64,000 bases of DNA, from positions 1-64,000 of the forward strand of contig NZ_MKZO01000013.1 in the NCBI RefSeq assembly GCF_001941965.1, in the 5' to 3' direction. A program made the position numbers and the translations under genes. The DNA comes from Pseudomonas putida. Its GTDB lineage: Bacteria > Pseudomonadota > Gammaproteobacteria > Pseudomonadales > Pseudomonadaceae. This document shows, one piece after another, positions 54,398 to 64,000 of the stretch. Position 1 is the first letter of the stretch. The number at the start of each line of letters is the position of its first letter. Under the pieces are notes generated by a model, which saw only the letters and a program-made list of their open reading frames with translations, was not told the origin of the DNA and made no database searches.

Positions 54398-56641
54398 ATG
54401 AATAACGAAGCACTGATCGAAGCTGCGGTTAAGGACATCAAGGACGTGAAGGAAGAGGCGGCCGTACCCGAGCCGATGCTGGAAACCCCGGCGGAGCCCG
54501 CTGCGGTTCCGGTGGTCACTGCGGAAACGCCGGCCGTCGCGCCGACGCCGGCCGTGGCGATCCCGGGCCTGGATGACACCAGCCTCTACATCCACCGCGA
54601 GCTGTCCCAGCTGCAATTCAACATCCGCGTACTGGAACAGGCGCTGGATGAGTCCTACCCCTTGCTGGAGCGGCTGAAATTCCTGCTGATCTTCTCCAGC
54701 AACCTGGACGAGTTCTTCGAAATTCGTGTTGCGGGCCTGAAAAAGCAAATCACCTTCGCCCGTGAACAGGCCGGCGCCGACGGCCTGCAGCCGCACCAGG
54801 CGCTGGCCCGCATCAGCGACCTGGTGCACGGCGAAGTGCAGCGCCAGTACGCGATCCTCAACGACGTGCTGCTGCCGGAGCTGGAAAAACACCAGATCCG
54901 CTTCATCCGTCGCCGTCACTGGACCACCAAGCTGAAGACCTGGGTGCGTCGCTTCTTCCGCGACGAGATCGCGCCGATCATCACCCCGATCGGTCTCGAC
55001 CCGACCCACCCGTTCCCGCTGCTGGTGAACAAGAGCCTGAACTTCATCGTCGAGCTGGAGGGTATCGATGCCTTCGGTCGCGATTCCGGCCTGGCGATCA
55101 TCCCGGCGCCACGCCTGCTGCCGCGGATCATCCGCGTGCCGGAAGAAGTCGGTGGCCCTGGCGACAACTATGTATTCCTCTCGTCGATGATCCATGCGCA
55201 CGCCGACGACCTGTTCCAGGGCATGAAGGTCAAGGGCTGCTACCAGTTCCGCCTGACCCGCAACGCCGACCTGGCACTGGACTCCGAAGACGTGGAAGAC
55301 CTGGCCCGCGCCCTGCGCGGCGAGCTGTTCTCCCGTCGCTACGGTGACGCGGTGCGCCTGGAAGTCGCCGACACCTGCCCGAAACACCTGTCCGACTACC
55401 TGCTCAAGCAGTTCAGCCTGAGCGAAAGCGAGCTGTACCAGGTCAACGGTCCGGTCAACCTGACCCGCCTGTTCAGCATCACCGGCCTGGACAGCCACCC
55501 GGAGCTGCAATACACGCCGTTCACGCCAGCGATTCCCAAGCTGCTGCAGAACAGCGACAACATCTTCAGCGTGGTGGGCAAGCAGGACATCCTGCTGATG
55601 CACCCGTTCGAGTCCTTCACTCCGGTGGTGGACATGCTCCGCCAGGCCGCCAAGGACCCGCACGTCCTGGCCGTGCGCCAGACCCTGTACCGCAGCGGCG
55701 CCAACTCGGAAATCGTCGATGCGCTGGTGGATGCCGCGCGTAACGGCAAGGAAGTGACTGCGGTCATCGAACTGCGGGCGCGTTTCGACGAAGAGTCCAA
55801 CCTGCAGATGGCCAGCCGCCTGCAGGCTGCCGGCGCCGTGGTGATCTACGGTGTGGTCGGCTTCAAGACCCACGCCAAGATGATGCTGATCCTGCGGCGC
55901 GAAGCCGGCGAGATCGTGCGCTACGCGCACCTGGGTACCGGCAACTACCACGCCGGCAACGCCCGCCTGTACACCGACTACAGCCTGCTGACCTCCGACG
56001 ACGCCCTGTGCGAGGACGTCGGCAAGCTGTTCAGCCAGTTGATCGGCATGGGCAAGACCCTGCGCATGAAGAAGCTGCTGCACGCGCCTTTCACCCTGAA
56101 GAAAGGCATGCTCGACATGATCGCCCGGGAAACCCAGTTCGCCGTGGAAGGCAAGCCGGCGCACATCATTGCCAAATTCAACTCGCTGACCGATCCGAAG
56201 ATCATCCGCGCGCTGTACAAGGCCAGCCAGTCCGGCGTGCGCATCGATCTGGTGGTGCGTGGCATGTGCTGCCTGCGTCCGGGCATCGCCGGGGTCTCGC
56301 ACAATATCCACGTGCGCTCGATCATCGGCCGCTTCCTCGAGCACACCCGGGTGTTCTACTTCCTCAATGGCGGTGACGAGCAGATCTTCCTGTCCAGTGC
56401 CGACTGGATGGAGCGCAACCTCGACAAGCGCGTCGAGACCTGCTTCCCGGTGGAAGGCAAGAAATTGCTGCTGCGGGTGAAGAAGGAGCTGGAAGGGTAT
56501 CTGACCGACAATACCCATTCGTGGATCCTGCAATCGGACGGCCGCTACGTGCGCAGCTCGCCGACCGGCAACCAGAACCCGCGCAGTGCCCAGGCAACCC
56601 TGCTGGAGCGCCTGAGCAACCCGATCCTCAGCGTACGCTGA
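54398..56641 (+). CDS. ppk: polyphosphate kinase
   Basis: 747-aa PPK1 that builds polyphosphate from ATP. After a Pro/Ala/Val-rich N-terminal extension (about 1-50), the family begins at [20 protein letters not shown]. The phosphohistidine region is [18 protein letters not shown] (His about residue 491), followed by [20 protein letters not shown]; the second catalytic histidine is in [20 protein letters not shown]. It follows hemB by 19 bp and ends 14 bp inside the convergent ppx stop region. Confidence 0.96.
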   Translation: MNNEALIEAAVKDIKDVKEEAAVPEPMLETPAEPAAVPVVTAETPAVAPTPAVAIPGLDDTSLYIHRELSQLQFNIRVLEQALDESYPLLERLKFLLIFSSNLDEFFEIRVAGLKKQITFAREQAGADGLQPHQALARISDLVHGEVQRQYAILNDVLLPELEKHQIRFIRRRHWTTKLKTWVRRFFRDEIAPIITPIGLDPTHPFPLLVNKSLNFIVELEGIDAFGRDSGLAIIPAPRLLPRIIRVPEEVGGPGDNYVFLSSMIHAHADDLFQGMKVKGCYQFRLTRNADLALDSEDVEDLARALRGELFSRRYGDAVRLEVADTCPKHLSDYLLKQFSLSESELYQVNGPVNLTRLFSITGLDSHPELQYTPFTPAIPKLLQNSDNIFSVVGKQDILLMHPFESFTPVVDMLRQAAKDPHVLAVRQTLYRSGANSEIVDALVDAARNGKEVTAVIELRARFDEESNLQMASRLQAAGAVVIYGVVGFKTHAKMMLILRREAGEIVRYAHLGTGNYHAGNARLYTDYSLLTSDDALCEDVGKLFSQLIGMGKTLRMKKLLHAPFTLKKGMLDMIARETQFAVEGKPAHIIAKFNSLTDPKIIRALYKASQSGVRIDLVVRGMCCLRPGIAGVSHNIHVRSIIGRFLEHTRVFYFLNGGDEQIFLSSADWMERNLDKRVETCFPVEGKKLLLRVKKELEGYLTDNTHSWILQSDGRYVRSSPTGNQNPRSAQATLLERLSNPILSVR

Positions 56642-58130
56642 GGACGAAACCGACCCGGGCCAGCCACTCGGCTTCCTGGTCGAAGTCGGCCTGGGTCAGC
56701 TGGTTCTCCTGCAGCCAGCCATCGGGGAAGGCCACGTTCAAGCTGTCGTCACTGGCGTGCAGCTTGACCGTTGGCATCTGCTGGGTACCACGGATGTGGT
56801 GGAACAGGATGGCGAAGCGCAGCAGCACGCACAGGCGGATCAGCTTGGTGCCTTCGTCGCCGAACTCGGCGAACTTGTCCTTGGGAATGTTGCGGCGGTG
56901 GCCACGCACCAGCAGGGCCAGCATTTGCTGGTCTTCGCGGGAGAAGCCGGCCAGGTCGGAGTGTTCGATCAGGTAGGCGCCGTGCTTGTGGTAGTGATAG
57001 TGGGCGATGTCCAGCCCCACTTCATGCACCTTGGCCGCCCAGCCCAGCAGTTCGCGCCAGATTCCTTCTTCAAGATCCCATGCCTTGGCCACCTGGTCGA
57101 AGGCATGCAACGCCTTGCGCTCGACCCGCGCGGCCTGGCCCTGGTCGACGTGATAGCGCTCCATCAGCGAGGTGAGGGTGCGTTCGCGCACATCCTCGTG
57201 GTGATGGCGGCCGAGCAGGTCGTAGAGCACGCCTTCGCGCAGGGCGCCGTCGCAGTGGTCCATGCGTTGCAGTTCGAGGGCGTCGAAAATCGCTTCGAGA
57301 ATCGCCAGGCCGGCCGGGAAGATCGTCCGGCGGTCCGGCTTGACCCCGTCGAAGTCGATCTTGTCGGTTTCGCCCAGCTTGAACAGCTTGCGCTTGAGCC
57401 AGGCCAGGCCCTCGGCGTTGACCTCGCCGCTGCCCAGGCCGGCGGCCTTGATCGCCGAGCCGATGGCGCGGATGGTGCCGGAGGAGCCGATGGCTTCGTC
57501 CCAGCCCAGGCGGTGCAGGGCGCTCTCGATGCTCATCAGTTCCAGGCGCGCGGCAGTGTAGGCCTGGGCATAGCGCGCCGGGGTGATCTTGCCGTCGCGG
57601 AAATAGCGCTGGGTGAAGCTGACACAGCCCATCTGCAGGCTTTCGCGCAGCAGCGGCTCGAAGCGCTGGCCGATGATGAATTCGGTACTGCCGCCGCCGA
57701 TGTCGGCGACCAGGCGCTTGCCCGGGGTGTCGGCGAGGGTGTGGGAAACACCCAGGTAGATGAGGCGGGCTTCCTCACGGCCGGAGATCACTTCCACTGG
57801 GTGACCGAGGATTTCTTCGGCGCGGCGGATGAATTCGCCGCGGTTGCGCGCTTCGCGCAGGGCGTTGGTGCCGACGATGCGCACCGAGCCCGGAGGCATG
57901 CCGTTGATCAGTTGGGAGAAACGCTTCAGGCAGTCGAGGCCGCGCTGCATGGACTCTTCGCTGAGCTGGCGTTCTTCGTTGATGCCGGCCGCCAGTTGGA
58001 CCTTCTCTCCGTTGCGCTCGAGGATGCGGATCTCGCTGTGATGGGCCTTGGCTACAACCATATGGAAACTGTTGGAGCCCAGGTCGATGGCGGCGATCAG
58101 GGAAAGGTTCTTGGCGGAGGAATGGGGCAT
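56628..58130 (-). CDS. ppx: exopolyphosphatase
   Basis: 500-aa PPX/GppA-family enzyme that removes phosphate from polyphosphate. The actin-like N-terminal half has [20 protein letters not shown] and [15 protein letters not shown] (catalytic Glu in the REARNRGEF region). The C-terminal HD-like helical half has [20 protein letters not shown]. Start [18 protein letters not shown] at 58130. The longer frame to 58274 is rejected. Ppk and Ppx are convergent, with 14 bp of shared 3' sequence. Confidence 0.95.
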   Translation of the reverse strand: MPHSSAKNLSLIAAIDLGSNSFHMVVAKAHHSEIRILERNGEKVQLAAGINEERQLSEESMQRGLDCLKRFSQLINGMPPGSVRIVGTNALREARNRGEFIRRAEEILGHPVEVISGREEARLIYLGVSHTLADTPGKRLVADIGGGSTEFIIGQRFEPLLRESLQMGCVSFTQRYFRDGKITPARYAQAYTAARLELMSIESALHRLGWDEAIGSSGTIRAIGSAIKAAGLGSGEVNAEGLAWLKRKLFKLGETDKIDFDGVKPDRRTIFPAGLAILEAIFDALELQRMDHCDGALREGVLYDLLGRHHHEDVRERTLTSLMERYHVDQGQAARVERKALHAFDQVAKAWDLEEGIWRELLGWAAKVHEVGLDIAHYHYHKHGAYLIEHSDLAGFSREDQQMLALLVRGHRRNIPKDKFAEFGDEGTKLIRLCVLLRFAILFHHIRGTQQMPTVKLHASDDSLNVAFPDGWLQENQLTQADFDQEAEWLARVGFVLSVR

Positions 58131-58370
58131 GGTAATGGCTTCTCGGTCGTTAACCTGGCAATCCTGCCACGATAGTCGTCTTACGCCAACGCGCGGCAAG
58201 CCAGGGCTTGATGTGGCGCAGTTTCGCGTAGGAAATGTGTCTTTTGTGTGACAGCTGATTCGGTAATTCATCAACTATCATAGTTAGACTCAATCGGTTT
58301 CGGCTTCCTGTGGACAGACCGTGCCGCTATGATGGGCGACGTTTTTTAGCTTCCGAACCTGGAGATTTCC

Positions 58371-58697
58371 ATGAGCGACCTGATCAAATACGTCACCGAC
58401 GCCACTTTCGAGGCCGAAGTGCTGCAGGCCCAAGGCCCTGTACTGGTGGACTACTGGGCTGAATGGTGTGGTCCTTGCAAAATGATCGCTCCAGTGCTGG
58501 ACGACATCGCTTCGACCTACGAAGGCAAGCTGACCGTCGCCAAGCTGAACATCGACGAAAACCCCGACACCCCGTCCAAGCACGGCGTTCGTGGTATCCC
58601 GACCCTGATGCTGTTCAAGAACGGCAACGTCGAGGCGACCAAGGTCGGCGCACTGTCCAAGTCCCAGCTGGCAGCCTTCCTCGACGCTCATATCTGA
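58371..58697 (+). CDS. trxA: thioredoxin 1
   Basis: 108-aa thioredoxin with the redox motif [10 protein letters not shown] (C33 and C36), the cis-proline in [10 protein letters not shown] and the buried Asp in LVDYWAEW. General cytoplasmic disulfide reductant fed by thioredoxin reductase. Strong terminator follows; rho is next downstream as in most gammaproteobacteria. Confidence 0.97.
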   Translation: MSDLIKYVTDATFEAEVLQAQGPVLVDYWAEWCGPCKMIAPVLDDIASTYEGKLTVAKLNIDENPDTPSKHGVRGIPTLMLFKNGNVEATKVGALSKSQLAAFLDAHI

Positions 58698-58703
58698 GCC
58701 TCG

Positions 58704-58733
58704 AAAAAGCCCCGCATTTGTCGGGGCTTTTCT
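58704..58733 (+). terminator. rho-independent terminator of trxA
   Basis: AAAAAGCCCCG, loop CATTTGT, CGGGGCTTTTCT; symmetric A/T flanks. Confidence 0.93.
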
Positions 58734-58923
58734 CTTTCTGGTGACTAGACACCAGAAAAAGCAGGTGTTACATTCGGCCTCGCACTGATTCTCCAGTGCC
58801 CCCTGCACGCCCGTCGCCGCATTCCAATTCGAATCAGTACGCGATCATTCGCCTCCCGCGGCGCGGCTTCATTAAGCCAGATGCTTAATCTCTCCCTTCC
58901 TACATGATTACTCCATTCCCCTT
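58734..58923 (+). promoter_or_regulatory. rho leader region
   Basis: 190 bp between the trxA terminator and the rho start. It is rich in C and poor in G in places (for example CTCCAGTGCCCCCTGCACGC), the composition favoured by Rho loading sites. That fits the known autoregulation of rho by premature termination, but no function is demonstrated. Confidence 0.45.
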
Positions 58924-60183
58924 ATGAACCTGACTGAACTCAAGCAAAAGCCGATTACCGATCTGCTCGAAATGGCCGAACAGATGGGCATAGAAAATAT
59001 GGCCCGTTCGCGCAAGCAGGATGTGATTTTCTCCCTGCTGAAGAAGCACGCGAAAAGCGGCGAGGAAATCTCCGGTGACGGCGTGCTGGAGATTCTCCAG
59101 GACGGTTTCGGCTTCCTGCGTTCGGCGGACTCCTCCTACCTGGCCGGCCCTGACGACATCTACGTCTCGCCCAGCCAGATCCGTCGTTTCAACCTGCGCA
59201 CCGGCGACACCATCGTCGGCAAGATCCGGCCGCCGAAAGAGGGCGAGCGTTACTTCGCACTGCTGAAGGTCGACACCATCAACTTCGACCGTCCGGAAAA
59301 CGCGAAGAACAAGATCCTGTTCGAAAACCTGACGCCGCTGTTCCCCAACGTGCGCCTGAAGATGGAAGCCGGCAACGGTTCCACCGAAGACCTCACCGGT
59401 CGCGTGATCGACCTGTGCGCCCCGATCGGCAAGGGCCAGCGCGGCCTGATCGTCGCCCCGCCGAAAGCGGGCAAGACCATCATGCTGCAGAACATCGCGG
59501 CGAACATCACCCGTAACAACCCCGAGTGCCACCTGATCGTCCTGCTGATCGACGAGCGCCCGGAAGAAGTGACCGAGATGCAGCGCACCGTGCGCGGTGA
59601 AGTGGTCGCCTCGACCTTCGACGAGCCGCCGACCCGTCACGTGCAAGTGGCCGAGATGGTCATCGAGAAGGCCAAGCGCCTGGTCGAGCACAAGAAGGAC
59701 GTGGTCATCCTGCTCGACTCCATCACCCGCCTGGCCCGCGCCTACAACACCGTGATCCCGAGCTCCGGCAAGGTCCTGACCGGTGGTGTCGACGCCCACG
59801 CCCTGGAGAAGCCGAAGCGCTTCTTCGGTGCCGCGCGTAACATCGAGGAAGGCGGTTCGCTGACCATCATCGCCACCGCGCTGGTCGAAACCGGCTCGAA
59901 GATGGACGAAGTGATCTACGAAGAGTTCAAGGGTACCGGCAACATGGAACTGCCCCTGGACCGTCGCATCGCCGAGAAGCGTGTGTTCCCGGCCATCAAC
60001 ATCAACCGTTCGGGTACCCGTCGCGAAGAGCTGCTGACCGCCGACGACGAGCTGCAGCGCATGTGGATCCTGCGCAAGCTGCTGCACCCGATGGACGAGA
60101 TCGCCGCCATCGAGTTCCTGGTCGACAAGCTCAAGCAGACCAAGACCAACGACGAGTTCTTCCTGTCGATGAAGCGCAAGTAA
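58924..60183 (+). CDS. rho: transcription termination factor Rho
   Basis: 419-aa hexameric RNA helicase. The N-terminal helical and cold-shock-like RNA-binding domains (about 1-130) start [20 protein letters not shown]. The ATPase core has Walker [11 protein letters not shown] (about residue 180), Walker [17 protein letters not shown] and the Q/R loops. Full length and all motifs intact. Followed by an intrinsic terminator. Confidence 0.97.
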   Translation: MNLTELKQKPITDLLEMAEQMGIENMARSRKQDVIFSLLKKHAKSGEEISGDGVLEILQDGFGFLRSADSSYLAGPDDIYVSPSQIRRFNLRTGDTIVGKIRPPKEGERYFALLKVDTINFDRPENAKNKILFENLTPLFPNVRLKMEAGNGSTEDLTGRVIDLCAPIGKGQRGLIVAPPKAGKTIMLQNIAANITRNNPECHLIVLLIDERPEEVTEMQRTVRGEVVASTFDEPPTRHVQVAEMVIEKAKRLVEHKKDVVILLDSITRLARAYNTVIPSSGKVLTGGVDAHALEKPKRFFGAARNIEEGGSLTIIATALVETGSKMDEVIYEEFKGTGNMELPLDRRIAEKRVFPAININRSGTRREELLTADDELQRMWILRKLLHPMDEIAAIEFLVDKLKQTKTNDEFFLSMKRK

Positions 60184-60201
60184 GCACTCGCTGTACGCAA
60201 G

Positions 60202-60223
60202 AGCCGGGGAAACCCGGCTTTTT
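60202..60223 (+). terminator. rho-independent terminator of rho
   Basis: AGCCGGG, GAAA tetraloop, CCCGGCT, then TTTT. Confidence 0.93.
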
Positions 60224-60310
60224 GCTATCTGTCATAAACACTATTCTGACCGGCCCGGATCGACGTTACACTGCCCACCCCGACCGATACGGCCAATACG
60301 AGGCTCACGC

Positions 60311-61777
60311 ATGCAGTATCGCGATTTGCGCGACTTTATCCGTGGCCTGGAGCAGCGCTCTGAACTCAAGCGCATCCAGGTCCCCATTTCGCCGGTCCTG
60401 GAAATGACTGAAGTCTGCGACCGCACGCTGCGGGCCAAGGGGCCGGCACTGTTGTTCGAGCGTCCCACCGGCTACGACATCCCGGTGCTGGGCAACCTGT
60501 TCGGCACCCCGGAGCGGGTGGCCATGGGCATGGGCGCCGAATCGGTCAGCGAATTGCGCGAGATCGGCAAGCTGCTGGCGTTCCTCAAGGAGCCGGAGCC
60601 GCCGAAGGGCCTGAAGGACGCCTGGTCGAAACTGCCGATCTTCAAGAAGGTCGTGTCCATGGCGCCGAAGGTGGTCAAGGACGCGCCTTGCCATGAAGTG
60701 GTCATCGAAGGCGACGACGTCGACCTGGGCATGCTGCCGATTCAGCACTGCTGGCCGGGCGACGTCGCGCCGCTGATCACCTGGGGCCTGACGGTTACCC
60801 GCGGGCCGAACAAGGAGCGCCAGAACCTCGGCATCTACCGCCAGCAGGTGATCGGCCGCAACAAGGTGATCATGCGCTGGCTGAGCCACCGCGGCGGCGC
60901 CCTCGACTACCGCGAATGGTGCGAGAAGAACCCGGGCAAGCCGTTCCCGGTGGCCGTGGCCCTGGGTGCCGATCCGGCGACCATTCTCGGCGCCGTGACC
61001 CCGGTCCCCGATACCCTTTCCGAATACGCCTTCGCCGGCCTGCTGCGGGGTAACCGCACCGAGCTGGTGAAGTGCCGCGGCAGCGACCTGCAGGTTCCGG
61101 CCACTGCCGAGATCATCCTCGAAGGCGTGATCCATCCGGGCGAAACCGCACCGGAAGGCCCGTACGGCGACCACACCGGCTACTACAACGAAGTCGACAG
61201 CTTCCCGGTGTTCACCATCGAGCGCATCACCCACCGCACCAAGCCGATCTACCACAGCACCTACACCGGCCGGCCGCCGGATGAGCCGGCGATCCTTGGC
61301 GTGGCGCTGAACGAGGTGTTCGTGCCGATCCTGCAGAAGCAGTTCCCCGAGATCACCGACTTCTACCTGCCGCCGGAAGGCTGCTCGTACCGCATGGCGG
61401 TGGTGACCATGAAGAAGCAGTACCCGGGCCACGCCAAGCGCGTAATGCTGGGGGTCTGGTCGTTCCTGCGACAGTTCATGTACACCAAGTTCGTTATCGT
61501 CACCGACGACGATGTCAACGCGCGGGACTGGAACGACGTGATCTGGGCCATCACCACGCGCATGGACCCCAAGCGCGACACGGTGATGATCGAGAACACG
61601 CCGATCGACTACCTCGACTTCGCCTCGCCGGTCTCGGGCCTCGGCTCGAAGATGGGCCTGGACGCCACCAACAAGTGGCCGGGGGAAACCACCCGCGAGT
61701 GGGGCCGTGTCATCGTCAAGGACGAAGCCGTGACCAAGCGGATCGATGAGTTGTGGAACCAGTTGGGAATAGATTGA
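60311..61777 (+). CDS. ubiD: 4-hydroxy-3-polyprenylbenzoate decarboxylase UbiD
   Basis: 488-aa prenylated-FMN-dependent decarboxylase of ubiquinone synthesis. Conserved prFMN/active-site regions include [20 protein letters not shown] and the catalytic glutamate stretch [20 protein letters not shown]. It needs the flavin prenyltransferase UbiX, encoded elsewhere. Its stop overlaps the start of the reductase gene (TGATG), implying coupling. Confidence 0.96.
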   Translation: MQYRDLRDFIRGLEQRSELKRIQVPISPVLEMTEVCDRTLRAKGPALLFERPTGYDIPVLGNLFGTPERVAMGMGAESVSELREIGKLLAFLKEPEPPKGLKDAWSKLPIFKKVVSMAPKVVKDAPCHEVVIEGDDVDLGMLPIQHCWPGDVAPLITWGLTVTRGPNKERQNLGIYRQQVIGRNKVIMRWLSHRGGALDYREWCEKNPGKPFPVAVALGADPATILGAVTPVPDTLSEYAFAGLLRGNRTELVKCRGSDLQVPATAEIILEGVIHPGETAPEGPYGDHTGYYNEVDSFPVFTIERITHRTKPIYHSTYTGRPPDEPAILGVALNEVFVPILQKQFPEITDFYLPPEGCSYRMAVVTMKKQYPGHAKRVMLGVWSFLRQFMYTKFVIVTDDDVNARDWNDVIWAITTRMDPKRDTVMIENTPIDYLDFASPVSGLGSKMGLDATNKWPGETTREWGRVIVKDEAVTKRIDELWNQLGID

Positions 61778-62745
61778 TGCAGGTAACCTTGCAGCCGTCC
61801 GGGGCCGTGATGACCCTCAACCCCGGCGAGAGGATTCTGGAAGCGGCGCAACGCCTGGGTTATGACTGCCCGCAGAGCTGCCGCAACGGCAACTGCCACG
61901 TCTGCGCCGCCTTGCTGGTGGAAGGCAGCGTGCGCCAGAACGGTGAAGTGCGTGATCACGGTGAGCTGTTCACCTGTATCGCCGAGCCGCTGGAAGACTG
62001 CGTGCTGCTCTGGGACGGCGTCTTGGCCCTCGGCGAGCTGCCGGTGCGCAAGCTGGCCTGCCAACTGAGCGATTGCAGCCCGGTGGGCGGCGATGTCTGG
62101 CGCGTGCGCCTGCGCGCCCCGGCCGGCAAGGCGCCGCGCTATCACGCCGGACAATACGTGCTGATCGAGCGTGAGGGCGGCGACAAGGCTGCCTTCTCCC
62201 TGGCCTCGGCGCCCCATCGTGGCCGCGACCTGGAGCTGCATGTACTGGCTCGCGAGAAAAGCGCGCTGGACCTGATCGCCCAGTTGCAGCGCAATGGCAT
62301 GGCCCGGCTCGAGATGCCGTTCGGCGATACCCACCTGGCCGAGCTGCCGGATGGCCCGCTGGTGCTGATCGCCGCCGGCACCGGCATGGCGCAGATGCAC
62401 AGCCTGATCGAGCACTGCCGGGTGCGCGGTTTCCAGCATCCGGTGCATCTGTACTGGGGCGTGCGCCGGCCTGAAGACTTCTACGAGATCGAGGAATGGG
62501 CGCAGTGGCAGCAGTTGCCCAACCTGTTCCTGCACCAGGTGGTCAGCGACCAGTGCGGCTGGGCCGGGCGCTGCGGCCTGCTGCACGAGGCGGTCTGCGA
62601 GGATATCGAGGACCTGTCGCCGGTGCATGTCTACGCCAGCGGTTCGCCGAACATGGTCTATGCCACCCTTGATGCCCTGGTCGAAGCGGGCATGGATGCG
62701 CACCAGATGCGTGCGGATGTATTCGCTTATGCCCCACGGGGGTAA
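61777..62745 (+). CDS. 2Fe-2S/FAD NAD(P)H reductase (Fre/AscD-like)
   Basis: 322-aa electron-transfer protein. The plant-type ferredoxin domain (about 1-90) has its cluster cysteines in CPQSCRNGNCHVCAALL and FTCIAEPL. An FAD-binding barrel (about 95-190, YHAGQYVLIE) and a NAD(P)-binding domain (about 195-322, VLIAAGTGMAQMHSLIEHCR, YASGSPNMV) follow. It is commonly annotated as CDP-6-deoxy-glucoseen reductase, but coupling to ubiD resembles the E. coli ubiD-fre pair and suggests flavin or ubiquinone-related reduction. The partner is unknown. Confidence 0.85.
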   Translation: MQVTLQPSGAVMTLNPGERILEAAQRLGYDCPQSCRNGNCHVCAALLVEGSVRQNGEVRDHGELFTCIAEPLEDCVLLWDGVLALGELPVRKLACQLSDCSPVGGDVWRVRLRAPAGKAPRYHAGQYVLIEREGGDKAAFSLASAPHRGRDLELHVLAREKSALDLIAQLQRNGMARLEMPFGDTHLAELPDGPLVLIAAGTGMAQMHSLIEHCRVRGFQHPVHLYWGVRRPEDFYEIEEWAQWQQLPNLFLHQVVSDQCGWAGRCGLLHEAVCEDIEDLSPVHVYASGSPNMVYATLDALVEAGMDAHQMRADVFAYAPRG

Positions 62746-62757
62746 CTTCGGTAATAA

Positions 62758-62778
62758 GGCGCGTTGCAATGACGCGCC
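62758..62778 (+). terminator. weak hairpin after the reductase gene
   Basis: GGCGCG (62758-62763), loop TTGCAATGA, CGCGCC (62773-62778), followed by GGGTTTAAAT. A short T-run makes it a possible but weak terminator. Confidence 0.45.
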
Positions 62779-63030
62779 GGGTTTAAATAACCAACCGTGC
62801 AAGTAAGGCTTATAAGGGGCGCGCCGCTTTAATTGTTGCGCGCACCGCGAAAAAGTATCGCTACACTTGCAAGAGTACAGTCGAATATTCCGAAATGCCC
62901 GAATCCACGGGCTTTGAGCGCAACGGGGCTTGTTAACGCACCGCGATCTGCCGTACGGTAAGTGTTCAACGAGAGTGTTGGCTTTATAGTGAGGTACTTC
63001 GGTATTTCACGAGGATTTTTGGCGGCGGCT

Positions 63031-63675
63031 ATGTCGGTACCTGCACCTTTTCCATTGGCTTATCCCCCGGTAGTTGATTTCGGACAGCAATTGTCCCGGG
63101 AGCAACTTGTTGAATCGGTCGAAAGAACCATGGCCCTGCATCATGGCGGGCCGGTATGGCTGTTTGCCTACGGCTCGCTGATCTGGCGACCGGAGTGCCA
63201 GTCGACCGAGCGCCGGCGTGGCCGGGTGCATGGCTATCACCGTGGTTTGTATCTCTGGTCCCATGAGCATCGCGGCACGCCGGAATGTCCGGGGCTGGTG
63301 TTCGGGCTGGACCGGGGTGGTTCGTGCAGCGGCTTTGCCTACAAGCTGCCGGAAGAAAAGCTGCAGGACTCGTTGCTGGCGTTGTGGCAGCGGGAGATGC
63401 CGTATCCGGCGTACCGGCCGCACTGGCTGAATTGCCGGCTGGAGGATGGCAGCAAGGTCCAGGCCCTGGGTTTCGTGCTGGAGCGGCATCTGCCGTGCTA
63501 TGCGGGGAACCTGCCGGACAACCTGCTGACCCATATCCTGGCCAGCGCCAAGGGGCGTTATGGCACCACCCGGGAGTATGTGGAGCAGACCCTGGAGGCC
63601 TTGCGCAGCCATGCGATGCCGGACCGGAACCTGGAGGCGCGGTATCGGCGCTGCCATTCCCAGCAGGGGAATTGA
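63031..63675 (+). CDS. chaC: gamma-glutamylcyclotransferase (ChaC family)
   Basis: 214-aa cytosolic enzyme that cleaves glutathione or gamma-glutamyl peptides to 5-oxoproline. The substrate loop VWLFAYGSLIWRPECQSTER is at about residues 42-61. The catalytic glutamate region is not certain but LWQREMPYPAYRPHWL fits. The ATG at 63031 is preceded only weakly; a TTG at 63019, 4-8 bases after GAGG, is an alternative start adding four residues. Possible single gene with a 285-bp leader region. Confidence 0.87.
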   Translation: MSVPAPFPLAYPPVVDFGQQLSREQLVESVERTMALHHGGPVWLFAYGSLIWRPECQSTERRRGRVHGYHRGLYLWSHEHRGTPECPGLVFGLDRGGSCSGFAYKLPEEKLQDSLLALWQREMPYPAYRPHWLNCRLEDGSKVQALGFVLERHLPCYAGNLPDNLLTHILASAKGRYGTTREYVEQTLEALRSHAMPDRNLEARYRRCHSQQGN

Positions 63676-63687
63676 TGGTGTTGTCGA

Positions 63688-63773
63688 GGGCCCTATCGCT
63701 GGCAAGCCAGCTCCCACAGGTTCCGCGGTGCACGCGGTCACTGTGGGAGCTGGCTTGCCAGCGATGAGGCCCT
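63688..63773. repeat. REP pair (BIME)
   Basis: GGGCCCTATCGCTGGCAAGC... to ...GCCAGCGATGAGGCCC, nearly identical to 50525-50609, between convergent genes. Confidence 0.93.
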
Positions 63774-63779
63774 TGAGGC

Positions 63780-64000
63780 TTACCTCACCTTCACCACCAA
63801 CTTGCCCACCGCCTGCCGGCTAGCCAACTGCTCGATCGCTTCCCCAGCCTCCGCCAGTGGATAAGTCCTCGACACCAACGGCTTCAGTTTCCCCTCGGCA
63901 AACCAGGCAAACAGCTGCTTGAAGTTCGCCGCATTGTCCGCCGGCTGGCGCTGGGCGAACGAACCCCAGAACACCCCGAGCACCGCGCCGCCCTTGAGCA
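63780..64000 (-). CDS. zinc-independent quinone oxidoreductase/alcohol dehydrogenase family, C-terminal part
   Basis: The last ~73 residues of a medium-chain dehydrogenase/reductase that starts beyond the window. VLGVFWGSFAQRQPADNAAN, FKQLFAWFAEGKLKPLVSRT and AGEAIEQLASRQAVGKLVVK are the usual C-terminal pattern of NADPH:quinone oxidoreductases (QorA/Tdh-like). The stop is TAA at 63780-63782. No start in the window. Confidence 0.82.
   Translation of the reverse strand, partial: LKGGAVLGVFWGSFAQRQPADNAANFKQLFAWFAEGKLKPLVSRTYPLAEAGEAIEQLASRQAVGKLVVKVR

Overview
The window is a GC-rich chromosomal segment of a Pseudomonas, most likely from the P. fluorescens/P. putida side of the genus. Three things point there. 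It carries genes typical of pseudomonads: SutA, AlgQ/Rsd, the KPAA-repeat protein AlgP, AlgR, a DUF6124 protein and the amaA/amaB/hglS lysine genes. Its gene order matches the conserved region running from comM and glnK-amtB through lysA-dapF-xerC, cyaA, argH, hemCD, algQP and hemB to ppk-ppx, trxA and rho. It also has many Pseudomonas-type REP/BIME palindromes (core GCTGGCAAGCCAGCTCCCACAGG or its reverse). I see no rRNA, tRNA, CRISPR array, prophage or insertion sequence.

Layout. 1-4.5 kb: a MATE exporter whose C-terminal end is disrupted at the window edge, a divergent LysR regulator, and a chemoreceptor with a sigma-28-like promoter. 4.6-10 kb: a lysine (pipecolate/2-aminoadipate) catabolic cluster of hglS, a LysR regulator, amaB and amaA. 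10.2-11.6 kb: an MscS channel fused to a cyclic-nucleotide-binding-like domain. 11.7-13.1 kb: a small accessory islet holding a DUF6124 gene with a highly structured leader, then a VapBC toxin-antitoxin pair with its operator. 13.1-20 kb: comM, a small hypothetical gene, the dmeRF cobalt/nickel efflux pair with C-tract operators, ubiK, glnK-amtB with an NtrC/sigma-54-like control region, and sutA. 20-25.4 kb: yigB-xerC-DUF484-dapF-lysA-lptM on the minus strand, diverging from cyaY-DUF1289. 25.6-32 kb: rnk, cyaA, two small conserved genes, a GST and argH. 32.3-37.3 kb: algR, hemC, hemD, hemX, hemY. 37.5-44.5 kb: dsbB, algQ/rsd, an FKBP, algP, a TIGR02444 gene, an ABC-F ATPase, a small MscS protein and a LysE exporter. 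44.6-47.8 kb: a four-gene envelope lipoprotein operon (COG3014, YcfL, LpoB-like, CsgG-like). 48-53.2 kb: a cytochrome c-FTR1 iron permease, yaiI, elbB, a sterol desaturase-like protein and DedA. 53.4-64 kb: hemB, ppk, ppx, trxA, rho, ubiD, a flavin/2Fe-2S reductase, chaC and the 3' end of a quinone oxidoreductase gene.

Most of this is ordinary core genome: tetrapyrrole synthesis (hemB, hemCD, hemXY), lysine synthesis and breakdown, polyphosphate turnover, nitrogen sensing and envelope maintenance. The most interesting signal is the leader of the DUF6124 gene at about 11949-12075. It folds into a 16-bp closing stem enclosing a UUCG hairpin and a second hairpin. The 10-nt loop of the second hairpin is complementary over its whole length to the gene's own Shine-Dalgarno region, so it looks like a pseudoknot-type translational switch.
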